From Aspidapion aeneum (Eukaryota; Arthropoda; Insecta; Coleoptera; Brentidae), in NCBI GenBank assembly GCA_963576565.1, contig OY755044.1:42650735-42714734 (forward strand): 64,000 nucleotides of DNA, read 5' to 3'. Position numbers and translations under genes: made by a program. Position 1 is the first letter of the stretch. Every line of letters starts with the position of its first letter. Shown here one piece after another: positions 49,531 through 61,726 of the stretch. A model generated the notes under the pieces. It saw only the letters and a list, made by a program, of their open reading frames with translations, made no database searches and had not been told where the DNA came from.

Positions 49531-52500
49531 ATGGATTTAAAAATATTACAAATAAATGTGGATAGAGGACAAGAAGCAACAGAAACATTTTACAGAAAAT
49601 TGGTACAAGACAATATAGACGTGGGAATTATTGCCGAACCGTACATAAACTATAAAGGAAACAGTAAATACATCATACATACAAATGGACCGATATCTAA
49701 AACACAAATCTGGACGAGAAAAGACGTGCACGCAACTACACAATTAGACCTTACCGACAACAATAGTACAACTATACTCATTGAGTCAAATATAGATAAA
49801 CTATTTATAAGCACAGTATATGATGAACTAGGGGGAAACGAAACAGAAAACTTGACGCATTCTCACAAAAATTGCAAAGGCAAAACATTAAACACCTACT
49901 TGCAGGAGACATTAACGCACATAATGTAGCATGGGGAGGCACTGTAACAGATAACAGAGGAAAAAAGCTCCTAGAATGGGCAGTATCTAACGGGTATGAC
50001 ATAAGCAATGACGGACAACAAATACCAACTTTTAACGGACCTATGGGAAACAGCTACATTGACATGACTTTAAGCAAGAAAATAAAAATTAGAAATTGGA
50101 AAGTCGAGGAAGATGAAAGTTTAAGCTTACACAGATTCATTTCATATGATATTGACACAAATGGCGCTACACGTCAAAAAAAGAGGAAGGTGTATGATTT
50201 TGAAAATACAAACTGGGATATGTTCAAAGGTTATTTAAGGGAAAATCTAAAAGAAAACTGGCAAATTACCAATGCTGAGAAACTCGAAGAAGTAGCGTGC
50301 AAATTTAATGATATCTGCAGCAAAGCATGTCACAGAAAAATTAAAACCAAAAAAGAGGATGAACAAGATGACACTCTCTGGTGGAATGACGAACTACAAA
50401 ATTACAAGAGACGAGTTAATAGGCTTAGAAGAGCTGCTCAATCGGAAATAGACCAAGACATAAGGCACAGAAAATTCACGGAATATAACGCGCAAAAACA
50501 ACTTTACAAAAGGAAAATGAAGGAGACACGAGAGAAATTTTTGCAAGACAAAATAGCTGAAACTGGAGACCTTAACTCATGGGATAAGGTATGGAAGTTA
50601 CTTTATACGCCCAAATGTATCTCACCAGAACAAAATATAAGACGAGAGGACGGCAGCTACACGACGGACTAAAAAGAAAGGGGCGAATACCTATTGACAA
50701 AATTCTTTCCAAAAGATGATGAAAACGAAGACACTTACGAAATGACAGTTATTAGGAACCGACAAAGAACGTACATAGAGAGAGAGAAGAACCAGATGTA
50801 GACATAATCAAAATTAGTGGTATAATCGACACACTCCAAAAAAAAAAAGCAACAGGGACGGACAAAATACCAAATGAGGCCATGAGACATATCTTTGACG
50901 AGACAAAAGATTTAATATTAAAAATTTTTACAGCTTGTTTTCAACTGGGAGTTTTCCCAAAAGTTTGGAAAAAAGCTAAAATTGTATTTATTCCAAAAAA
51001 AGATGGGACCGCTAGACCAATCAGCTTACTTCCAACTATAGGCAAGGTTCTGGATAAATTAATTAACAAACGACTTCGGTTGTTTCTGGAAAGAACAGGA
51101 AATATAGACAAAAGACAATTTGGGTTTAGAGAAGGGATAGGAACAATAAATGTACTTGCAAAACTAACGGACACAATAAAACGTCAAAAACAAGAAGGAA
51201 AACATCAGGTTGTAATTGCTCTAGATTTAAAAAATGCCTTTAACAGTGCTTGGGCTCCTTATGTAGATTACCAGATGGAAGTCGCGCAAGTGGGAAAGAC
51301 ATTAAGGACTTTTTGTGACAGCTTTCTAAAAGACAGACAAATAAAAACAAGGACAACGACAAAAGACATGCAGAGAGGCTGTTCACAGGGCTCAAGTCTC
51401 GAACCAACTCTATGGCTGTTAGTAATGCAGGGTTGGTTTAAGACATTAGATAAAGCTGAGGAGAATTACGGACAGGCTCACACAGACAGATTCTCGGACA
51501 CAGATAGAAAAAAAATGGGATATCATATGGACGGCTTATAAGAAGTGGGAGAGAAGCAGCGGAGTAAAGTACAACATAAGGAAAACCGAAACACTTTTTA
51601 TACCAAAAGAAAATTTAACGAGGGGACCGACAATACGTGTAGACGAACAGACAGTACGACTTGATATTAGTTTTAAATATCTAGGGGTGTACTTGGACAA
51701 GAACATGACCTTTGTAGAACACTCAAAAGAAATTCGTAATGAAATTGGAAAAACAGCAAAGAGCATAATTGGACAGATTTCAAAAAACTACGGACACGAC
51801 AAAAACATATTTAAGACTATAATAGATCAAGTCTTTAAACCCGCCGCACTGTACGGAAGTGAAATATGGGGTAGCAAGGCAAAAACGCATCAGGTAAAGA
51901 CACAGCTAGATGCAGCTCTTAGACCACTGCTATTTCTTGTAAATAGAGCATACGCTACTACATCAACAGCAGCGCTCCAAGTCGCAGCAGGTATACCACC
52001 GTGGTGGCTTGAGGCTGATGGAAGGAATTTTGAATGGACAACACAACGAACAGACTTTGACAGATCACGCCTTAATACAACCGACAAACCACATCCTACA
52101 ACCCGAAAAGTTTTTAGACAGGGTCAGATCAATGAAAACAATGTACATTTGTATACCTACAGCACAGTATTGCAAAACGAAAGTACAGGAATTGGCATAC
52201 ATTTGTGGAATGGAGACGATATACAGATTAGAACCAATCATCCCAACTTACACACAGCGGAACTGGTGGCAGTACTAGTTGCCATAAAGAAGAGCACACT
52301 GGAGAGAAAATCTAATATTGACATACGTACTGACAAACTGGAAGTTGTAAGAGCAATCAAGAACAATACAATCAAAACTAAAATAGTAGGACACATTTTA
52401 AAAAATATAGAAGAAAGACATTCACTAGGATGGACCACAAACATAACTTGGATAAGAGGGTACGGGCAGAACAGAGAAGAAGGAAATAAAAAAGCACATC

Positions 52501-52712
52501 GGGTTGCATTAAGAGCATTAGAACTACAAGACATAGACCAAGAACATGACATTTATTTTTTTAAATCAAAACAACAAAGACAACGGGAGAGATGGGAATC
52601 TTTAAAGCATGACTGGCAGGTTTATTGGGAAAACGTGGAGACGGGAAGGGTGTTCTATGGGAACTGCACAGTAGTTGGTTTTGGTTCGGTTCGTACGAAT
52701 TTGGTAACTTAA
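49531..52712 (+). pseudogene. LINE B ORF2: endonuclease, reverse transcriptase, RNase H
   Basis: The start is ATG 49531 (MDLKILQINVDRG). Apurinic-like endonuclease: AEPYI, LAGDINAHNVAWGG, and an end that lacks the usual SDH (reads SLHRF). A WWNDELQNYKRRVNRLRR linker follows. RT: RPISLLPTIGKVLDKLINKRL, FGFREGIGTINV, the catalytic ALDLKNAFNSAW and MQRGCSQGSSLEPTLW. The expected YADD is HTDR, so polymerase activity is lost. RNase H in the last 190 residues: TAELVAV and IRTDKLEVV retained, but the first TDGS box reads TYST and the final His and Asp have changed. Frame breaks lie at about 49845-49925, 50672-50880 and 51500-51690. Long dead, although its 3' end equals copy A. Confidence 0.85.
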
Positions 52713-52998
52713 CGATTGCATTGAGAGTTGGGGGAAAAATATGTCGGCTCTGAAAAATTAAAGATTGCTATATATTTAGAAAAAATTGTTTTGCAAGAAT
52801 ATAGTAAAAACAATCTCAAAACGGGCTTTATTTTTAAAAAAATTAAATATTCATGAACCGTCATTCCAACTTCAATATTTTGAAGACAAGACAATCAGAA
52901 AAAAAAACATTTCCAAACTAGTAAGAACCTTTCATTTTGAAATTTGTATTGGAGAACTTGGCTTTACTTTGTTTTTTTTTTGTTATGATTATATTAGC

Positions 52999-53028
52999 TC
53001 ACACTACTACTATACTATAGTAGTGTGA
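52999..53028 (+). repeat. Terminal stem-loop of the LINE 3' UTR
   Basis: TCACACTACTA pairs with TAGTAGTGTGA (11 bp) around CTATACTA. The same structure is at 41941-41970. It lies about 42 nt before the CTGT array. LINE reverse transcriptases of several clades recognise a 3' stem-loop, so this is a plausible recognition element. Confidence 0.6.
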
Positions 53029-53070
53029 ACTATGGTGATCCTAATTTTTTCGAGAAAAAAAAAGCTGCTA

Positions 53071-54659
<1,589 letters not shown>

Positions 54660-56408
54660 CAATTTTGGTGGAAATCGGACATTTTGAGGCTTATTTCTTC
54701 TATTAAATGATCACCATTGCGTTCGTTATTTTGAATTAAGTTGGCTAGATATGTTATCTTTATGTTTTAATTTTCAGTTTAAGCGATTTAGAAGTCAATC
54801 ATACTTTTATTTTTATTTTTGAAAAAAGTTGAATTTGCCTCGCATACGTGGTAAAATGGGGCAACTAAAAGTGGCGAAACGTTCCGGGCGGTTGTATAAT
54901 TTAGAATCGATATTTTTGTAAGACAAGTTTTATTTATTAGAATACTAACCAAGATTAATTACTTATTTAAAAAATAAAAAGTTGTATTAAAAAATACATT
55001 TATAATAATTAAATTTAGTATTTACAAAATGTATAAATAATTAGAGCGACCTTGTAATCGCTTTCGACTCTCCTACAAGAATTTTCCGCCCATTTTTTGC
55101 AAAGACAACATAAAATAAAATTCTTAGTAATATAAATAAAAAAAAAACATTTTGGTCAAAATGGGTACTTGGTATGTTACTAGGTATAACAAGGTACTCC
55201 ATTGTGCCCCCATGAAAAAACTCCGTTTTGCCCCAAACCACCCCAAGCAGCATTTTTCCGAATGTAACAAAACGGGATTTGAATATAAATGGTATTTTTG
55301 CCATTTATAAATATTTTTAATTAAATATTGTTTTTGACATCAACAAGCATTAATTATACGCAAGACTAGGTTAAGAATAAGAAAAATTTATGGCAACACC
55401 GGCGACTTGTTTTTTTGGCATGTTTTCAGGTCCGCTGTATTTTAATTAAAGGTGTATTCGGCTATGTCCTTTGAGCCACTAACATCAAAATAATTCATAT
55501 TTTGTAACTGGAAACAAATTTTCTAAACTATTTTTAACTTTTAAAAAAACACACTGTGTAATTTTACTTTCTAACGGTTTCTTTTTTTCTGGCTTGCGTT
55601 GGTATTTTGTCTCTTAGTGGAGCGTTTAAAGCGCAGTCTATCTCTTTCTCGACAAGGCGAAGGGAGTAGAATTCTAGCCAATCAACGCCAAGATATTTGT
55701 CCCTTAAAGCGCAGAGTCGCTTTAACTGAGACAGGAAACTTTCGAAAGTCGTGGGAGCAAACATTCTTTAGTTGGGCTTGGCTTGGTTCGTTTGAATTAC
55801 TTAGTTGGAGTAGCTTTCGTTCACACTTCTTAAGGGGCGTTTTATTTTAACTGGGGAAATTTATCAATAATTTTAACATTGTATAAAACTGTTAACTTTA
55901 TTATTCATAATTATTTTAGTCTTTTCGTTTGGAATTTATTAATTTTAAAGCAGTGTTTTGAAATAATGTTTTTAACTGTTTTATGGTTTTTTAACATCAA
56001 AATACAAACCATTCGTTGCCCTAAAATCGGCATTTTTAATCAATAATATATCCCAAACCTAAACAGTAATATTAAGTAAATTAAACAGTTGATTGAATAG
56101 TTTCACATATTCAATCAACGTTTAAAATGTTGATAAATAAATATATTTACAACAAACATACAAAAGGTTTATAAAACCTAAAAGTTTAAGAAGTGTAAAT
56201 ATTTGAACACAAAAGTTTAATAGTACAAAAAATTTGATATTCAATTAATAAATATAAGAAGTGATAATGTGAAGTTTCGGGAAGAAAATTGAAAAGGTAT
56301 GTATGATTTTCCTACACTGTTTATACATTTGAGAAAAACGTTTATAGCATAAAACTTCCTTCAAGGACCATCAAATTCCCTTTCGAGATCGCGTAAATTT
56401 AATAACAT
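54660..56408. other. A/T-rich DNA, no gene recognised
   Basis: No recognisable protein or repeat family. The plus-strand frame at 55599-55850 and the minus-strand frame at 55041-55304 have no domain. A CGAAACGTTCC block at about 54886 resembles the post-stem part of the hammerhead-like motifs but lacks the rest. Confidence 0.4.
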
Positions 56409-56444
56409 ATAGTACTACTACTACTAGGTCGGTTTAGAACGTTT

Positions 56445-58135
56445 TTCTACGTTGTCCGACGCCTATTCTCCACCTCCTTCGATCCTGATTGACTGTTGCC
56501 ATTTTAGTTTAGGACGTCCTCTTTTTCTGCGCCCTACTGGTTGCCACTCTAGGACCGGTTTTGGTAATCTTTCGTCGTTCATCCATTGTACATGGCCGTA
56601 TTATATCAATTGCCTTTTAGTGATGTCATCCGTTATGCTTCCCTCGATTCTCATTCTTTCTTTTATGATCTCATTTCTTATGTGATCTAATCTAGATATT
56701 CTCATTGATCTTCTTATTGCATCCATTTCGACACTTTCCATTTTTGTTTTGTATTTTTCTGTTACGCGACAAGTCTCTATTCCATACAACAGCGTGCTTT
56801 TTACCATTGTTTCATATATGTTAAATTTTACATTCTTTCTTATCTCTCTGCTCCATAAAATACTGTTAAGACATATAATAACCTTTTTTGCTTTTACCAT
56901 TCTTTTTTAAAATTCTTTACAGTCTGTTCCTGTCTTATCAAATGTGACACCCAAGTATACATACTCATTGCATGGAGATATTGTTTTTCCATTGTCTAGT
57001 TCTAACTCACTGGATTCGTTTCCAATACATAATTACTGTGTCTTGTCCGCGTTCACTGTTAGTCCCCACTTTTGGTATTCTTCCGTTAACTTTCTCATCA
57101 TATACTCCATGTCTTCTATATCATTAGCTACAATTACTTGGTCGTCAGCAAACTGTAGTGTGTATATAGTAAATCGGTCGTTAAGTTGTATTCCCATGCC
57201 GTGCACTTTACGTTTCCAGTTTTTTAGAGCCACTGCGATATATATTTTAAAAAGAGTTGGAGAAATACAACATCCCTGTCTTAAGCCTTTTGTTACCAGG
57301 AATTCTTTTGAAAGTCGATTTCCAATTTTAATTTTAGATTTTGACCCTTTGTATAGTTCTTTTTACATTCTTTTATCGCTTTTATGTATGTATGATTGAT
57401 ATTAGTTTGTTCCAACACCGTCCATAATTTTTCTACTGGAACGGTATCATATGCTTTTTGTAGGTCAACAAAGGTAACACGAGTCTCTATATTTCTGGCG
57501 CTTCTTTTCTCAATTACTTGTTTAAGACAAAAAACATTATCACTACAAGATCTGCCTGCACGAAACCCACTTTGCTCTTCTTCCTCTTGTTCATGAAAAT
57601 CATTCTCTATTAGATCTCTAAGAATCCTACCGTACAATCTACTTAGAGTGCTGGTGACTGAAATTCCTCTGTAATTGTTACAATCCAGCTTGTTTCCTTT
57701 TTTATGTATTGAGGATATGAATGCAATTTTCCAATCATTAGGTACTGGATGTCCGTTTATGCATTGATTGATAATATATGTGAGATTTTCGAGTAGTTTC
57801 TCTGATCCATATTTGAGCACTTCAGCATATATTCCCCCAGGTCCGCTAGCTTTTCCGGATTTAAGCTTTTTTATACTATTCTTTATCATTTCTTTTTCGA
57901 TGATTACTTCCTCTCCATGTACTTCTATGTCTCTCCTCGGAGAGGCTGTTCGATATTCGGGTCTCGTCTCCTGCAGCAGTCCCTTGTAGTGTTCTGTCCA
58001 TTGTTCTGGTTTGATGATCTGGATGTTTACTTTTTCTTTTGTTGGGTTTTTTACAGCAGAAATAAATTTCCATACTTCAGAGCTCTGCCTACCTCCTACG
58101 TGTGTATTTATATCGTGGCATTTGCGCTGAAACAT
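56445..58135 (-). pseudogene. RTE-like reverse transcriptase and C-terminal region
   Basis: RT landmarks in order: GKASGPGGIYAEVLKYG, PNDWKIAFISSIHKKG, CNNYRGISVTSTLSRLYGRIL, EQSGFRAGRSCSDNVF and the first catalytic Asp in TFVDLQKAYDTVP. After a frame break near 57293, LQFADDQVIVAND (FADD at about 57137-57150) gives the second catalytic pair and LTVNADKTQ the next block. The C-terminal segment shows TLLYGIETCRVTEK and a basic RGRP box near 56520. The catalytic residues remain, but the frame is broken at three or more points. No LTRs; priming would be target-primed. Confidence 0.85.
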
Positions 58136-58388
58136 TTAATTTTTTTCTGTGCGTATCAAACTTCTTAGCTGTCTTCTGGTTTCCCTGTATATTTATAGGT
58201 CTCTTTGCTCTTTAGTACTGAGCCATTTCAAGTATGTGCGTTTTTTCTCTTTGACCATTTCCTGTATTTTCTCCGTCCACCACATCTTCCTGTTATTTCT
58301 ATTATCTTGGTATCCAACAGCTTCGTTGCTTGCTTCCTTCAAGCTTTTTATTATGTTTGTATATATCTCTTCAAATGAGTGATTTGTG

Positions 58389-59177
58389 TTAATTAATTTT
58401 TGATCTAATCGGTTCTGATACAATCTTTGAGTACTTTCGATTTCTAAAGTTGTATTTTTGATTGTCTTTGATGCACTCTAGGTTTTCATTTTCTCTAATA
58501 CTTTCGTCCTTATTTGTTTTTCTTAAAGGTAATAATATTTTTGCTTTTACCAGATGGTCGTCAGATCCACAGGTAACACCACGAAGTGCTCGCACATCAT
58601 ACCACTTTAATTGCGAGTGTTGTCCACCTATAGCATAATCAATGATTGATTTAAGATTTCTTGTTGGCTGAATCCAGGTATATCGATGAATATCCTTATG
58701 TTTAAAAAAACCATTCTTTATTTTTAGGTTGTGGGTTTCACACAATTGCATCAGTCTTAAGCCATTATCATTTGTTACTTCCTCTCCAAATGGTCCCATC
58801 ACTTTACTCTGGGTTTGTCTACAAGTTCGGCTATTAAAATCGCCAAGCATAATTATTTCTCTGGTATTACCGATTTTGGTGATAGTCTCATCCAGTTGGT
58901 CAAAGAACATTTGTTTTGTAGCTACTCTTTCGTCATCTGATGGTGCGTAGACTGCTATTATGCTTATATTATGTCCAAGCATCTTCATGTTCACTCGAAG
59001 TATGTTTTCACTAATGCAGTCGTAGTCTGTAATTTTATTCTTTAGTTTTTTCTTTATTAACAAGGATACCCCTCTGGCTGCTCTGCTTTCTTTTGGGACT
59101 CCAGTGAATATTATTATATAGTAACTTTTAATAATTATATCAGTTTTCAAATAGTTGCATAAATTGGTAGCTCGCAA
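58389..59177 (-). pseudogene. RTE-like endonuclease region
   Basis: The frame contains FTGVPKESRAARGVSLLI, IIAVYAPSDDERV, MLGDFNSRT (catalytic Asp/Asn), GPFGEEVTNDNGLRLMQLCE, YTWIQPTRNLKSIIDYAI and SDDHLVKAKI (catalytic Asp/His). This is the apurinic-type endonuclease of RTE LINEs, which nicks the target. The N-terminal segment with the catalytic Asn and Glu is missing or garbled (the first about 25 residues are not LINE-like), so this copy is 5'-damaged. Confidence 0.85.
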
Positions 59178-59871
59178 CTTTTAAGCCTTGGCCACTTGAG
59201 TTGACAGTACCACTGTCACACAGCCGCCTGATACACGACTAACTACTACATTCTACACCAAGTTTGACGTTAATTTGAGTACACTATCTAGTCATGGTAA
59301 GACTGACTTCCCCAGACCAGTACGGGTTAACGTTGTCTGAGACGCCGCGCCGGTAATGTTTAGGATGTTTCATAGTCAAACAGTGACGTTGCGTTAAGGT
59401 CTTCGGGCAACTGTAGTAAAATCTGCACGTTAATTTAACGACCTTTCGACCGCAATCAGGAACTAATTTCTGACCGTTAATAAAACGTTCACTTTTTAGT
59501 CGGCCAAGGCTACTATGGACCGAAGCGGGTTAAATGAGCAACCCAAATATATGTTTATGTCAATATTTTAGACACCTTACTAACGAACGTAAACAAACGA
59601 AAAAACATTTTTTTTAGCTTTTTATTCTCTTTTTTTATGCATATAAAATTGTCATTATGAAAAATTTTTAACGCTCAATCGATTCTGCATGAAATTTTTA
59701 ACGTTCGAGAAATTTTGTTTTTTTACAAAAAATTTCATTTCATCGAAAAACACAACGGATCTATGGCACGTGTGTTTTTTAGGACAAAATCTATAGAATT
59801 ATCAAAAAACTTGACAGTGTTCTTGTTTTCCAATCCCAAGAATAAATTTTTTCAAATATATTTCAAAACAA
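59178..59871. other. No gene recognised
   Basis: Slightly GC-richer at 59190-59540; possibly a decayed LINE 5' region on the minus strand, but no frame supports this. Confidence 0.35.
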
Positions 59872-60498
59872 AATGATCTTGGAGTTACCATTACGTCAGA
59901 TCTTAAATGGGAAAACCACATTTTAAATATAGCTTAGAATGCCAACTCATTTGTTTATCTTATTAAACATTCTTTTCAAGTTGACAAATCAATTAAAATG
60001 ATAGACAAATTGTACAAAAGCTACATTAGACCAAAGCTGGAGTATGCTTTTACAGTCTGGAGTCCCTACTACGCCAAAGATATAGAAATTCTCGAAAGGA
60101 TTCAGAGACGTGTCACGAAAATACCACCCGAGCTACACAAGTTATCTTACCTGGAGAGCTTGACAAGATTCAAACTAACAACTTTAAAAGAAAGAAGGCA
60201 TAGGGGAGATTTAATCGAAACATACAAGATTACAAGTGGTTACTACAATTGCAATATTATAGAAATCTTTCATCAAAATCAAAACCATCAACTCAAAGGG
60301 CTCTTAAAAAAACTTGAGAAAGAAAAAATGCTGCTAAGCTACCAAGAAAGAAGAAATTTTTTTACTAATCGCGTTGTTTACATGTGGAATGCCCTAGAAG
60401 AAAATACAGTCATAGTAACAAGTGTAAACTCATTTAAAAACCGATTGGACAAAGAGTTAAAACAAAGTGCAATGATAATGATTCATTATAGTGCTTAA
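59872..60498 (+). pseudogene. CR1-like LINE, reverse transcriptase C-terminal fragment
   Basis: The residues NDLGVTITSDLKWENH, then after an in-phase TAG at about 59935 the segments LYKSYIRPKLEYAFTVWSPYYAKDIEILERIQRR, TTLKERRHRGDLIETYKI and FFTNRVVYMWNAL, and finally SVNSFKNRLD, form the thumb and end of CR1-superfamily LINE RTs. The catalytic core is absent. One stop aside, the frame is open to its TAA, so truncation rather than decay is the main defect. Confidence 0.85.
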
Positions 60499-60733
60499 AA
60501 ATAAACAAAAACTCTAAATACAACTAAACAATAGCTTCATCGATTTTTACCGCCTGCTATTGGAAAATTACATTATTATTACACATTACAGGATTACAGG
60601 ATTATATTTCAATTTATTTTTGTTGGCGGTGCTCCATTCCTTGTTTTTATTTGTTGGTATTCGAATTACTTTTCGCAAAGTGTCCATTTTATACTATAGT
60701 GTAGAATACGGTTGATGCTATAACTTGGGTTAA

Positions 60734-61267
60734 ATTAACAAAGCTATAATAGATCGAAACGTACAAGGAAGAAAAGCAATAACTTTATTAAATGGAATAA
60801 TTTGGGACCAAAGTATATCAAAACATAACAAAAAGCTTATATATAACACCATTTTAAATAGTATTATTACATACGGCTCAGAAGTATGGCCAATCAAGGA
60901 TAGAACAGAAAAAATGCTTTCCGCTACGGAGATGGACTATTGGAGAAGAGCAGCAGGGAAATCCAAAAGAGAAAGAGTTACAAATCAAAGAATAAGATAA
61001 ATTATGACAGTGGGAGAACGTCCTTTAGTGGATGATATAAGAACAAAGCAACTGGTGTGGTACGGACATGTACAAAGAATGAATGATGAAAGACTACCTA
61101 AACAAATACTACAATGGAAACCAACTGGCCGAAGAAAACGAGGACGGCCAAGGAGAAGCTGGAGAGAAGGAATAGACAGTGAAATAAGAATAAGAGGCCA
61201 AGATGATGAATTATGGGCAAACAGAAACGAGTGGAGATTGGGTATCGGAAGACATAGAACGTTGTGA
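60734..61267 (+). pseudogene. RTE-like LINE, C-terminal fragment
   Basis: A single frame with one internal TAA at 60998. It gives NTILNSIITYGSEVWPIKD, MDYWRRAAG, TKQLVWYGHVQRMNDERLPK and GRRKRGRPRRSWREGI before the stop at 61267. The end matches the C-terminal region of the LINE at 56.4-59.2 kb in pattern (MNDERLPK, GRRKRGRP) but not closely in sequence, so it belongs to a related subfamily. 5' parts are missing. An ATATATATAA tail follows. Confidence 0.8.
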
Positions 61268-61654
61268 AACCGATAAATATATATAAAGTAACAACTATTT
61301 TGTGAACAGAAAAAAACCTTTAGTGGACCTCTTAGTTGATTTCAAGTTCAAAACCATTGACGTTAAAATAACGACGAACTCAGGCCCATGGTTAAATGGA
61401 TAACGTTGTATAAACCGTAAAATGATTGGTGCATAAAAGAGTCGTAACAACGTTGAGGCATGAGTCTCCCGTGTAACCATAGTTAGTCGCCTGACAAATT
61501 TAAATACGTCGGCAAAACGTTAAATTGCTGCTTGGGACCAGTTACATTCAATCAAAAATCATACACAGTAAAGGGCTAATTTAACGGGCAATGCGTTTAA
61601 TTATAATTAATACATAAACCCATTAATTATTCAGTGTAAACAAAATATTGAAAG
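61268..61654. other. No gene recognised
   Basis: A/T-rich flank between the LINE fragment and the hairpin; no feature seen. Confidence 0.4.
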
Positions 61655-61726
61655 TACTGATAGGGTAGGTTGTTGAAAAAGTCCAGTCCTTCTTTAAAAC
61701 TTTTTCAACAACCTACCCTATCAGTA
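61655..61726. repeat. Perfect 28-bp stem hairpin
   Basis: 61655-61682 (TACTGATAGGGTAGG... to ...GAAAAAGT) is exactly complementary to 61699-61726, with a 16-nt loop. It may be a tiny foldback element or a small-RNA-producing hairpin; nothing in the sequence decides between them. Confidence 0.85.

Larger units (their letters stand above)
49155..53070 (+). mobile_element. R1/LOA-like LINE copy B, 5'-truncated, 3.9 kb
   Basis: Contains the C-terminal end of ORF1, all of ORF2 (endonuclease, RT, RNase H) and a 358-bp 3' UTR. The left boundary falls inside ORF1 directly against the CTGT array, and the right boundary is the shared 3' end directly against a second CTGT array. Several frameshifts inactivate ORF2. 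Clade: the LQINVDRGQEATE start and AEPYINYKG block are R1-like, while a C-terminal RNase H is usual in LOA and I clades. I call it R1/LOA-like. Confidence 0.85.
56409..59177 (-). mobile_element. RTE-like LINE, 5'-incomplete, with TAG tail
   Basis: Minus-strand element about 2.77 kb long. In element order: endonuclease (59177-58389), linker, RT (58135-57293), the FADD region (about 57233-57033) and the C-terminal region (56900-56445) ending with GRRKRGRPK-type residues. The 3' end is a TAG repeat (about 56409-56426 on the plus strand CTACTACTACTA). Several frame breaks (near 58390-58420, 58140, 57290 and 57030) make it inactive. The fragment at 1578-1880 derives from the same family. Confidence 0.85.

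Noticed and set aside
54660..54690. Target duplication for the LINE/CTGT insertion cluster (TTTTGAGGCT occurs at about 49153 and about 54677)
   Set aside because: The ten-base match is not placed at both outer borders of one insertion and may be chance.
55599..55850. 83-codon plus-strand frame
   Set aside because: No recognisable family and no splice or poly(A) context; kept only as part of an unannotated stretch.
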